In this document: piece by piece, positions 10,900-21,383 of the stretch
Layout of the letters: each line of letters starts with the position of its first letter
How positions within the stretch are numbered: the stretch's first letter is position 1
Source of the DNA: Terfezia claveryi
Lineage: Eukaryota > Ascomycota > Pezizomycetes > Pezizales > Pezizaceae
Direction: 5' to 3'
Assembly: GCA_015179025.1 (NCBI GenBank)
Contig: WHUX01000054.1
Span: forward strand, 1 to 64,000
DNA: 64,000 nt
Made by a program: the position numbers and the translations under genes
The notes under the pieces: generated by a model
Databases searched by the model: none
What the model was told of the DNA's origin: nothing
The model's input: only the letters and a program-made list of their open reading frames with translations

Positions 10900-13245
10900 C
10901 TACTGTAACACCGCTTCAACATATAAAGGCTTCCCTTTTCCCGGATTAGGTATACACCACTCCAGCGGCAAATTTGGTGAAGTAGTTGGCCCTATTTCTT
11001 TGCATAACATTGTTCTGATAGTTTCTTTAAAGGGTAGCCAATGCTCATCATGGCGCCGTCTCCAGATTAGGGAGGTCACTCTGCGGAGTCTATACTGGTA
11101 CAGATATGCACTGTTTCCGGGGGAGGGTGGATTCCATTTCGATAGCTCCCTACAGACGATTATCAAGCTGGTGTTCCTTATAGGCCTGAAGACGTCGCGG
11201 TAATCTTGTATTCCCTGGATCGTACGAGAGGTGGTTCGATTTCCATCATCAACCGCACCGACTTGATGGGCATAAAAGGGGGTGAGGTCTAGTAGGGTAT
11301 ATGTTTGCCCGGAGATAAGACCTAAGCTTTTTGCAGATTTAGGATTGATGTTTTCTAAGCAAATAGGTTCTGTATATCCCGGGGCTATAGCTAACAAGAA
11401 TCCAGTTTTTGCCCCTCGGCCCATGATCAACTGGACTCGACGGTATAACCGTCCCCATTTAATGGATAATGGCACATTCATGCTTGGGGCTTTCTGATCA
11501 TCTAGTTGTGGTTCTTGAAGGGAAAAATCTGGATATGCATGTACCTGACGCAAACTTGGGAACCAGTGCTCTGCTGAGGGGTGAGGAAAATGTAACAAGT
11601 ACAAAGCCAAAGTGTCGGCTATGGGGCCCGCGCATGTCCCTCCTGCGGGATCGGCACGGGGCCCTTCAATTTTTGCCAAAGCGTGAACCATAAGCTGCCA
11701 GGCATGTTCAGGTTTGTGAATTTCATTGTCTAAGGGCAACATTATAGACTCGCCAGCTGTGAGCGTTCCACGGCCGAGTGACTGATCCAGGCAAGGAAAG
11801 AAAAGGCCCCAAATTTTGTCCAGGGCCTTTTCAGCTTCCCTGCCTTGCATCTCGCGAAACAGGCGCGTAAAATTGGGCTGGTGATGACGGACTGCAATAT
11901 TTCGCAGGGCAGTTTCCAGCGTCGTTCCTATCTTGTCGACCTATACCCCTACAGGTGAGTGAGGGACGAAAGTTGCTTTAGTGGGAGTTAGTTGACTTAC
12001 TTTGCACGTCCATGGATCCATCCCCTCAGATAGCCCACCAATGATCGTGTTCTCACGGGGCTTTGTTTCTTGTAGAGTCCATGCCCTCCGCAGCCAGTTC
12101 CGTGAATCAGCCCAATTTTGATTTTGATTAAAAGGTCGCCCCAATCCACTAAGATACACGAATACTATTGGGGACAGCATATAAAGATTACCAATTAATC
12201 GTAGATCGACTTCACATTCCTTCACCCTTTTTTCCTCTCGTATTTTATCGGAATAGCTTCTTGAGTGTGAGCAGCTAGTGGGGAAACTCCTCATTTCGGC
12301 ATCTAAAGTATGTAACCTGTGTGGTGGAAGCTGTGGCCCTGCTTTTTGCCGTATGCAGAGAACGTCGAGCCATGCGTACCAAATATTGTATTGAATCAGT
12401 TCTTTGCGAATGTCCTCAAGTTGTACACCACGTGGCAGTGGAACGGGCCACAAGTAGTGATTGACACTTGTACTAAGGTACTCTATATCCTCTGGAGCAA
12501 CCCAAGAGTGAGAGATTGGTACAATGGATTTGAGTGAGTCGGTCCATGGGATAACCCTGTTCGCGCGAATATCCCACACGCGCCGTGTCCCACGTTCCCT
12601 CATATTTAGCATCTTGTAACCCTGCATCTCCAACACAGGAGCTTCCCACTTTGTGGTATGCACTCCGTCAATACATACACAGGTGTCGTGACACAAGGCA
12701 GAGTTAGGCTTATCGAGCTCATATGGCAATTGCAAGTTATACGGCCTCGACCGTAGAAGGGCTGCAACCCATGCATGGACTACTCCGAAGCAGTGGTCAT
12801 ATTTAATAAAATAGGATAACCATTTGGCATATCTTACACTATCATGATCAGGAATATGTCCAGGAGAGCTAAAGAGTTTGTATACTAAAGGCAGGCCCCA
12901 GAAACGCAGGATCAAGGCATGGAGCTCATCCAAGGAGAGAGCACCTACACGGGCATCGCTTTCAGCTTGGGTAAGAACAACGACGGAGCTTTCCAGCTCC
13001 AGTCGCCGGCCCCGCTGAATCAGGTGGGGGAAATGCCTGATATCGGTTGCTACCGCCTGGTAATGTATCCTTTGGTTCTCAGGCCATGCCCAGCGCGGCT
13101 TTGACGCTGGCTTAGAACAGCTGTGGCCCCTAGAAGGAATCTGCAGGTAGACGCTCGGGATAACCCAGCATCCTTTGCTCCTGAGAGATAGAAAAGACAC
13201 TGCTCTAGACTTTGACATTGTTCTCGCTACGAACTGCAACCCCAT
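10900..13245 (-). CDS. HET-domain (heterokaryon incompatibility type) protein
   Basis: Two exons, 13245-12001 and 11940-10900, joined in phase 0 across a 60-nt intron (donor GTAAGT, internal CTAAC, acceptor TATAG), give 761 residues. Residues about 240-405 carry HET-domain hallmarks: IVPISHSWV, IWYAWLDVLCIRQK, a segment leading to LRLIGNLYMLSPIVFVYLSG, then GLGRPF and RNWLRRAWTLQE. In this family the domain acts as a cell-death trigger in non-self recognition between fungal strains; the role here is inferred. The C-terminal ~350 residues are of unknown fold, with an HPSAEHWFPSLRQV segment typical of the region after HET domains. No stop or frameshift is seen. The gene is next to a transposon cluster, a common setting for HET genes. 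Confidence 0.85.
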
Positions 13246-13417
13246 GGTGATCTGTGGGTAGAATGATCTGTGAGTAGAATGATAATACTGGCCCCGCTAG
13301 TGAAAGGTGTATAAATTTTGTGTATTAGGTAGTTTAGGATATAAGTAAGTGAGGATGGAGGGAGCGAGGGAGCGATATTGACGGTAACTCTTTTTGTGTG
13401 TGCGGTTGCTGGTAATA

Positions 13418-13615
13418 GTACCGTATCCACTGGTGTATAACGATCCTTGTTTAGTTTAAAGACATAGGTCGAGCTTATGCAGTAAAGTGATATAGGCTTA
13501 ACACGCTCACTGCACTGAGGTACAACGATCCTTGACTATATTATTTTACTGCATAAGCTCGACCTATGTCTTTAAACTGACAAGGATCGTTATACACCAA
13601 TGGATGCGGAAGTAC
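13418..13615. mobile_element. MITE-like element with ~68-bp terminal inverted repeats
   Basis: The left arm 13418-13486 (starting GTACCGTATCCACTGG) and right arm 13545-13615 (ending CCAATGGATGCGGAAGTAC) are inverted copies with few mismatches. They share TGTATAACGATCCTTG and GACATAGGTCGAGC. The interior of about 58 bp includes another partial copy (ACAACGATCCTTG). There is no coding capacity. Size and structure fit a non-autonomous DNA transposon; the superfamily is not certain. Confidence 0.75.
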
Positions 13616-14056
13616 AAATATTTCCAAGTTGTTATATATATATAATAGCAGGATGAGTCCAATAACTATATAGGGCCATGCCCTAAGTGGAACTAAAATA
13701 ATACTAATGCAAATTTCTATGCATGTTTTATATTATATTTTGAACTTCAATAGCTTAATTTCTAATCTTTAGTTTAACTTGAAAGATTTTAGAGAAGATT
13801 TATTACTCTATTTATACCTATTAGAATCTTGATAACTAAGGAAATAAATATAATAATAAATGATAGCATACCACCACAGGTATTTGTGTTATATAAGAGT
13901 TGGTAGCCCAAGGAGTGTGCAGTCTAAGAGGGTGTGCAGCCCATTGGCAAGAGGGTATGTACAAATAGAAACTTGCACGGAATTTGCCATAGGAAATTCC
14001 GCTAGCTAGGAGACGGTTATAGGAAGTAATAGAAGGCTAGTCCTTCGACCGAGATG
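13616..14056. other. AT-rich spacer between inverted-repeat elements
   Basis: Low-GC sequence without reading frames. GGTGTGCAG appears twice near 13915-13940. I see nothing else to annotate. Confidence 0.35.
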
Positions 14057-14058
14057 AG

Positions 14059-15090
14059 TACCGCATTCACTGGTGTATAACGATCCTTGTCATAGGTCGA
14101 GCTTATGCAGTAAAGGTGATATCCGAGCACAATGATACCACGCACAATGATACCACGCACACTGAGGTACACCTATAACGGTCCCAGTTTATTGAGAAAG
14201 TGCACTAGGTAATGCTAAGGACGTACATCGGTTTCAACCTCCACATCCTCAGCCGCAACAACATCTTTTTCCCATGGCCCTATCACAAGTTTAGGTAGCC
14301 CTCGTACATGCAGTTCATGACCATCATTACTAGTCGGACAAAATGAAATAGCCTAGCAGCGGTAGTCAAAAAGAGTCTGTATCATTTACGTGGATTTTCT
14401 GTGTCACACCTTTGGCACCTTGGCAGGAGCACTCATTGGCCGACTTCCTGGTGGCGTCACCGGGTTTCAGAGTACGAGCCTGTAGCCATGACAGGAGAAA
14501 AACCTGTGATGCCTACAGAATTCCACATCCACCGCGCAATACCCGCATACCACAATGCCTTTCTCAAATGGTCGAAATCTGAGTTGGAGGGCTTGGAGCA
14601 TGGATGGAAGAGAATTAGGAAGAGCTACGAGGGAAGCAAATAACATGGCATAAGCTTGTTAAAACAACAGGTATTCTCAAATGATGAGCTCCTCTTAACG
14701 AGGGTTTGGGCACGAGATGCACTGTCGCGAGAGAGTAGATATCCATCGGAAATAATAACCTCTTGTATGTCAAGTAATATCTTCTTCATAATCATTTTCT
14801 TCTTCTTATGAGGATGCCAATGCATAGGCATAAGCAATACTCTCAACTTCAGTATCAATTGTCTTGCAGAAGCTTGAGTTTTTCCTGACGTTCGAGGCAT
14901 TGTGATAGTGATGTATGATGATGTGATGTGTAGCTTACAGGAAATTTGTATCGGTCAATATGTTTCACTTCTTTTGGCTAGTATGTGGCTTGCGCTAAAA
15001 CCCCGTACATGATACAGGAAAGTTTTTGACTACCGCTGCCACTGCATAAGCTCGACCTATGTCTATCGTTATACAGTGGATGCGGTGATA
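14059..15090. mobile_element. Mosaic of related inverted-repeat modules
   Basis: 14059-14115 (TACCGCATTCACTGG, then CATAGGTCGAGC) repeats the arm of the 13418-13615 element. 15031-15090 carries the same module in inverse orientation (GCATAAGCTCGACCTATGTC to CAGTGGATGCGG). A second inverted pair, CAGCGGTAGTCAAAAA near 14354 and its complement near 15030, lies inside. ACAATGATACCACGC is duplicated in tandem near 14130-14160. A short plus frame at 14488-14643 and a short minus frame at 14625-14900 do not resemble known proteins. The stretch is best read as nested or rearranged copies of one small DNA transposon family. Confidence 0.55.
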
Positions 15091-15504
15091 TAGGATATAC
15101 AAAAGGTAAGCAATTATATAAGCTATAGAATAAACGTTTCTCTATTACAGGATTTGTATTTGTCCATCCCAGGAAATCGTGGGCAGCGGAATCCGGAGCC
15201 TTCTACTCTACAAAGTTCATGTTGTCAAGGGATTGTCCTATATAAATGTACGTATTGTGTACATATGCCAGTGTGACTTCACATTAGGCCACCACTTAGG
15301 TGCAGGGGTAGGCTAGCGAACTGTACCTCAAGCATATGATTCATGAAGTTGACATCCTTGCATTTAGTAGGTAGTGATGTAAAGCAACAGCGCGAGGTGC
15401 CTCGTCACTAGTTCAAGCGTAGCAGCAGATAAATGTGACTGTAACACGATCACCTGTGAATTTTTGAGGAAAGAAGCTTTCACCTAAATTTTATGTACTG
15501 CAAA

Positions 15505-16544
15505 TACAGAAGACCCTCGCTACAAGCGTACTGGTTACAAGCATATTTTCGCTACAAGCATATTCCTTATTTTTTTTTGCTTAGTCACCATATAGCTATA
15601 TCTGCTTGTAACAAGGAGAAACACCATACCAGATATCTTATCGATAAGATCTCACTTCAATTTGAACCCACAGTCAATATAACCGAGCAACAAGATGTGC
15701 TAAACGGTGAGAAAAAAAACACATTGAGACTCTTAAAATTAAATTCAAGCTTCAGCATGTTCAGCGCAGGATCACTGATTTGTTAGGCCCCTCCGGAATC
15801 TTTTCTACTGGTATCTACCCTCCTTAGTCTAGTTATCTTCTTGGAATCCCATACCGCAACCTTTCTTAACCCCGTCAGCTTCTCTCCATACTTGTTTATT
15901 TTCTCTTGATATAAGAATATATGTACTTCTGGGCAGCTCGCGGGCAGCATATTTACTATGCCCCTCGCGGGCAAGTTATTTAATTACTGTATTATGCAAA
16001 AGTTATTGTAAAATCACAGCCTGAATACCACCTTTATTGGACCAAAGATTTCGAGCCAGCAACTGATCTTATGGGCTTGGACAATGAAATTGTAGATACT
16101 CTAACTACTCGACAATCCATAATCACTTTAGCAAATGCTTCTCGGCAGGCATCTACAGTAACTCGGGTTTCTGTCTCATGTATTTACGAAAAGTCGCTGA
16201 CAATGCCTTATAAATGAGTTGAAACGCTCACTCATTTTCATATCAAAGTGTTAGCAGACCATGACTGCAGTACCCTCTCAGCTCTAGCTGAACGGACACA
16301 AGGTGGACTACTGGATAATAGCCTAATTATGTGGAGGATGACTCCATCGACCGGGAGGACAACTAATAGCCTACTTGTATGTATTTAATATAGCTCTAGT
16401 TAGATATATCTTTATCAATTCAAGCACGTTATATACTTAATGTAGTAATTATATAAATTGCCCGCGAGTTGGCCTAGAACATATATTGGTTATAGCATAT
16501 TTCCCCCAGCCCAGACGATATTGTTGTAACGAGAGTCTTCTCCA
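15505..16544. mobile_element. Mariner/pogo-like element relic, copy 1
   Basis: It starts TACAGAAGACCCTCGCTACA and ends with the imperfect complement TTGTAACGAGAGTCTTCTCCA. Subterminal repeats of GGTTACAAGCATA occur on both sides. The ends match the element at 28144-29577. An interior frame translating to FEPTVNITEQQDVLNGEKK aligns by eye with AEPTANIRDLQDVLQREEK in that second copy. No intact transposase remains. TIR shape and TA at the left end suggest the Tc1/mariner superfamily. Confidence 0.65.
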
Positions 16545-16599
16545 AAACTTTCTCCAAGTAAGTAGGTACCCTCTTACATCATCGTGCCCGAAATCGTAA

Positions 16600-17565
16600 T
16601 CAAAGTGGAATAACTTTTCCCTCCTGTAAGAAGGCTCCTAACGCATCCCATCCGACACCCCTCCTCATTCCAGTTTGGTCATCCCAACTCGAGTGTAATC
16701 CAACTAAGTTCCCCGTATCTCTCTCCACAAGCGGTGCTCCACTGTGTCCCCAATATGTCCAACAATCGTGCATCAACGCTCCAATCTCAGAATTATCATG
16801 GGGGTCCTGGTTGACAGCATAACCGTGAAAAGCACCCTTACTTACGTGGAGGACGTCGTAGTTGGTTTTATGCCCGGGCGTATCGCATTCTAAGTCTTCT
16901 GAGCCAGGGTGACCTATGCAGAGAAGAAGGGTCTTGGTGAGTGGGGAGGTTGGAGAGAGGGTGATTGAGGGGAAGGTGAAGGAATGTTGGGTAGAAAATC
17001 CAATAGCCGTCGAACTTTGATGATGCCGCTGGCCAGCAACAATCCGTAGTAGAGCAAGATCCCTTTTGGGATCCCAAGACACACATTCTGCCTTGACTAC
17101 CTGTCCAGACGCAAAAAGTAACCACTTGACTTTTGAGCTTGTGAATTCTTCTTCTGTCTCCGCCACGCAATGAGAGCAGGTCAGGAGAAGTCCATCTTGC
17201 GAGATACATACGGCCGTCCCGCCTTCTTCTTGCGCAAATACCAGCGTCGCTTCTACGGCATGTATAACACTTGGAGCATATTTGTGTAAAGGAATGTTTA
17301 TGATGTGCGTACGGAGCCAATTTTGTTTTCGATGCAGAATTCGAAGATCGGCCAACGACAGCCCACTTTGCTTTGCCGTCAGAGGAGTTGGGACGTGTAT
17401 AATACTAGGTGAATATATATTTGGCACAGCGAATGGGGTGCCCTGACCAGCACCTATGCTGTGAGACCCAATAATGCTGGTGTTTGTTAGGGCGAGGGGA
17501 CATATGCCCAACGCAAGCTTTTCTTGCCTGGTGCGCTGCCTTGTACGTCTCGGAGATGTCTCCAT
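16600..17565 (-). CDS. Trypsin-like serine protease (S1/HtrA-type fold)
   Basis: The frame from ATG 17565 gives 321 residues. An upstream extension to 17679 exists but is T-rich and looks non-coding. The catalytic triad of a chymotrypsin-fold protease is visible: His132 in LLTCSHCVAE, Asp169 in DPKRDLALLRI, and Ser275 in YWGHSGAPLVE. These lie in the order and spacing typical of trypsin_2/DegP-like domains. There is no signal peptide and no PDZ domain after the protease domain. The N-terminus begins with an Arg-rich stretch (TSPRRTRQRTRQEK), which could be a nuclear signal. The likely function is intracellular peptide-bond hydrolysis, substrate unknown. A transposon relic ends 55 bp downstream of its stop. 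Confidence 0.75.
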   Translation of the reverse strand: METSPRRTRQRTRQEKLALGICPLALTNTSIIGSHSIGAGQGTPFAVPNIYSPSIIHVPTPLTAKQSGLSLADLRILHRKQNWLRTHIINIPLHKYAPSVIHAVEATLVFAQEEGGTAVCISQDGLLLTCSHCVAETEEEFTSSKVKWLLFASGQVVKAECVSWDPKRDLALLRIVAGQRHHQSSTAIGFSTQHSFTFPSITLSPTSPLTKTLLLCIGHPGSEDLECDTPGHKTNYDVLHVSKGAFHGYAVNQDPHDNSEIGALMHDCWTYWGHSGAPLVERDTGNLVGLHSSWDDQTGMRRGVGWDALGAFLQEGKVIPL

Positions 17566-18799
17566 ATTGAACGGTAAGGAAAAAAGCTTGGAAAATGAAT
17601 ATTTTAACAGTACCAAACTGTAAGAGGGTATCATGTGTTGATAAAATTTGTCCTTAATTTTTTTTTTACATGGGGGCAATTTTCATAAGCCTTTGGTACC
17701 GAGACTCGTTTTCTGTAACCAATAAAAATCCGGTTGAATATCGTGACTACTTCATGTGAGTTAGTGAGTGGGGGGCATTCAATAGATATGTCTAGAGATG
17801 TCATTAATCCTTGATTGGTACACTCAAACCTTGCTACACCTGCATAAATTTGCTGCAATCTGTCTGGTATAGCTAATATCTGGTATAGCAAAAGCGTGGG
17901 GGCCGTTCTAGGCACCTAAGCACGTGAAGACGTGAAGTTGCTCATCATACGAGGTGCATATGTGTACGTGTCAGTACCATCATGCCCTATCAGTATGTAT
18001 ACGTATGTAACAATCCTGCCCTTCTGTTCTCAATCCAAGTCTGGTGGTGAACCCGTTCCCCACCACGGGTAGTTAGGCTAAACGGCGGAATGGCCCTTCG
18101 GGGGTCGAACCTGTGTCATTTCGGTGTTCGGTGTGTTAGCTAGTTTGTTGGAAGTTTTTTGGGCGTGGAATCGTTCTTTTTATTATTATTTCTTGATATT
18201 AATACCTACATACGTTGAGCGTACATATTTAATATTTAAATTATTTATTGTTGTGGTTAATGCTTACCTTACGTACCGTGACATCACCCGTCACATACCT
18301 GCGCCGATCGCCACATAAAACAGGGGTGTGTTGTAAATTTTGCCCACGCACTGCACTTGCTTTTTACGCACTGCGTATGTCACCAGAAATAGTTGGCACC
18401 AGCTCGCTGCAGAATGATGCGTAAAAAGTTTCCCAGATCTCGCGCTCGCTTATACCTCGTCTCGGGCAAAATCCCTGGTACGGGACTGAGGTGGGGTTCT
18501 GGTTATGATGAGGCCGATCCTGTAAAAGCCAAAAATATCTGGCCACATGCTTAAGTTTACGCGGCCAATCCGCCCAGGGACACAAGCCTGGAAATATTTC
18601 TGAGAGCTCGAAACCTGAGCCCCTTGGGGACGAAATGTTTGTTCCCACCTAGCCCAGTTTAAGGAATGGGCTGTACTCAATTCCCGGATAGGCGCTTTAT
18701 CTCGCACAGCGGCTGCATGAGTATGATGATGTGAGCATAGCTGGGCATGTATAATTAATTCCATGCTCTAAGTCTTCGTCCGGGCATAACTGGCCATTT

Positions 18800-18833
<34 letters not shown>

Positions 18834-20060
18834 ATTAAAACTCACCACTTTCCTAAAATCACTTGTACGGAGTAGTGCTCTAGGCAAAATCTCCACCTTA
18901 CAAGTTATGCTACATTCAGCGTACAGTAATGGGTGTAGTGCTCCTGCGATGCAAAACTCACAAGAGGTCAAAGTAAATCACGTTGCCATAAAAGTTGTAT
19001 GGGAAGGTATATGGCAACCCCCTCTCCCCTACCCTCAACCACATATATAATCCAAATATTGATCCCTTTGCCCGGTATCTCAGCATGTGAGAAGAAAAAG
19101 TATTTGGAAAGAATTCCAAAGGTAGAACCTCTGTCTTCCTGGCCTTGGTTGGTGACAGTTTACCAGAAAGTGCTAGGTTTTGTGTAAAAACTGTCTTGGA
19201 TGATGACTATGGCATAGAAACACCGTATACGTACCGCAGTACACATTTACTAGTCTGGTTGCATGACCCTGCCTTAGACATTTTCATACCTAGAAATGCA
19301 CCCCCTTCACTTCACTACCTCCTCATTACCTCTACTAGGAAGGGAAACTCAAAGTATCCCAATATATAGGAAACTACTAGTATCGATACCCCACTAAGGA
19401 CCGAAGTCTTATGTCGGACCGAAACATTTAAACAAGTCCAGATGCGGCTCCATTAGCTTCAGGCTTGATATAAGAGCCTTTAATACATGAAGGGTTTTTG
19501 GATACATCATGAATCAAATAACGGAAGCCCAGATAAGCATATAGAGTTATTTTTCATGACATATGGTTACCGTGAAAGCTGGTCACTAAACAACCTGATT
19601 ACGTGCCCACTTACAGCAACAGGTTGTCAAGATGTTCTTGGGCCTCTGGTAACCCTTTCGAGGCTCTCCTGCAAGACGGGCGATACCTCGTCTTCTACTG
19701 TCCCGACTTTAATGCACATAGAGAACCCCTAGGCAGCATCAAGGATTTGGATCCAAGAGGTGGGCGGGGATATAGGGGATGCTGTTGCGGCCTTCTTTGG
19801 TTTCCCCCTGAGGAGGCTCTTGATTATATAACACTTGGTTCAAGCATTTCAAGTTCAGCTACGTTTCGTTTGCGCTCATCTCGTCCCACGGAGGACTTGA
19901 GTCTATGCGCTAACACTAAGCTATAATTATTTGGGGTAAACAAGCATCCACCCCCTCCTCCTCCGAGATCAAGAACGATTTTTATGGCGTCCGGAAGACA
20001 TGGTCCTGCCAATGTCTCCCGTGGCGTCCACTGTCGCCCAGATCGTGCCGTCATGACCCT
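17566..20060. other. Gene-poor accessory stretch
   Basis: No gene could be supported. Minus frames at 18364-18764 overlap in two frames (RGSGFELSEIFPGLCPWADW and neighbours), and plus frames at 19487-19926 shift between two frames. Both look like decayed coding sequence of unknown origin. A TAGTCTGGTT motif is at 19251. A B-box-like GGTTCGACCCC occurs on the minus strand near 18100, without a convincing tRNA around it. Confidence 0.35.
18801..18831 (+). repeat. 31-base poly(A) tract
   Basis: An uninterrupted run of A. It could mark the tail of a retroposed copy or simply be a homopolymer. No target duplication was identified. Confidence 0.9.
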
Positions 20061-20155
20061 CATGTTGTGAGCGTACAATATACTATCGGTGTCTAGGCAA
20101 ACCTCGCACCCAGTGATCACGTTTTGTCCTAGCGGTTACCGGGCTCCAACAGGCT
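20061..20155 (+). repeat. tRNA-like/hairpin repeat family, copy A
   Basis: It begins CATGTTGTGAGCGTACAATA and runs through CTATCGGTGTCTAGGCAAAC to TTTTGTCCTAGCGGTTAC. The same order of blocks occurs inverted at 20294-20432 and direct at 55111-55235. TAGCGGTTA resembles a Pol III A box. Confidence 0.7.
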
Positions 20156-20293
20156 ACGCTCACACTTCCCCCCAAACCGCACAAGGGATCAAATCAACAA
20201 TTACTGCTCCTGGTAAACACCTCAGGGCTAATAAACTTTCACACAAACTGCAGCTGGGGTTCATATTACTGTAAATATCCATAATACCCTTCC

Positions 20294-20432
20294 TTTTGTC
20301 CCAGCGCTCTCTCAGGGAATCGAACTTGTGCTCCCTGTTGGAGAGTGTAACCGCTAGGACAAAACGTGACCACTGGGTGGCAGTGGGTGCCAGGTTTGCC
20401 TAGACGCCGATAGTATATTGTACGTTCACACA
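20294..20432 (-). repeat. tRNA-like/hairpin repeat family, copy B (with strong hairpin)
   Basis: The minus strand carries the same head as copy A, followed by a tRNA-like core: TCCTAGCGGTTACACTC (A-box-like) and AAGTTCGATTCCC (B-box-like). 20294-20306 and 20352-20364 pair at 12 of 13 positions, and CTCTC/GAGAG and CAGGGA/TCCCTG pair inside, so the core folds as one long hairpin. Copies A and B form an inverted pair spanning about 370 bp. It could be a tRNA-derived SINE or a fold-back MITE. Confidence 0.65.
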
Positions 20433-20872
20433 TGTCATCCTGTGTCTCTGGCGCCCCAAGTCCTCCTGTACCTCTTGATCACAATGTAGGACCACAGGAT
20501 CTCCGGCAGGAAAGTGACTTATCTAGACCTAATCTAGATACCTCCTCTACAAAGAGAAGGTGTGTTATTGCATAATTTAATAGAGATGCAAATGTTAAGG
20601 AAAAGTTATCCTAAGTATCAAATAATATGTCTTAAAATCTCATGATATCTACCAAGGCTACAATAGTCAGAGTTTGTTCAATATCAAGCTGAATGATCTA
20701 TGTATGGTTCAACGGCACATTAGAGACTGGGCAACCAATAGGCGCGACGCTGACCGCGGAGCGCCGGTGGTACCTGTTGCTAAAGAACATACCTCCCAGC
20801 CGCGGCTCAGTATCCTAATACAGAAGTTACCGAATTAGGAAATCAGCTACCAACACCACCACCTTTTGCACA

Positions 20873-20938
20873 TCCTTCTTCTTCTCCTCCTTCTTCTCCT
20901 CCTTCTTCTCCTCCTTCTCGATCCTCCTCTAACTTCTT
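20873..20938 (+). repeat. Polypyrimidine CTT/CTCC repeat
   Basis: Tandem CTTCTTCTCCTCC units, about 65 bp of uninterrupted pyrimidine apart from edges. Confidence 0.85.
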
Positions 20939-21221
20939 AGCTTTCTTCTAACTTTCTCGCACCACCGGCATCCAAGATGTGAGTGTTACTTCATATATTT
21001 ATATTCTGATACCCCATCGACTCCAGATATTCAAAACTCATTTTGAAGCTTGATAGCCCCAATCAACTGTTCAAGCTGGTAGTGGGATTAGCTAACAGCT
21101 ACGTAATAGGGATCTCAAAACGAATATCACAATCTGCCTTTCGTCCCTTGTACCATCGGTGTGTGCATCTACGCATACACCATCTATAGGTTTTCCTTTC
21201 CCTGTAAGAGGAGGGCCTCAG

Positions 21222-21350
21222 CCTTGGTGGGGGAGCGGGGTGAGGGAGGGGGAGGGGGTGAGGGAGGCGGGAGGGGGTAGGGGATGGGGGAGGGGGAGGG
21301 GGTAGGGGTGAAGGGAGTGGGGGAGGGGGATGAGGGAGGTGGTGGGAGCT
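21222..21350 (+). repeat. G-rich GGGGAGGGG-type low-complexity tract
   Basis: About 130 bp of G runs of three to five separated by A or T (for example GAGGGGGAGGGGGT). It has G-quadruplex potential on the plus strand. It interrupts the region where the N-terminal half of the RecQ helicase would be expected. Confidence 0.85.
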
Positions 21351-21383
21351 ATCAAGTTGTTTTTCCGCCCCGGAAGCTATAAG

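Noticed and set aside
18085..18110. B-box-like GGTTCGACCCC on the minus strand
   Set aside because: No cloverleaf or second repeat copy supports a tRNA or SINE here.
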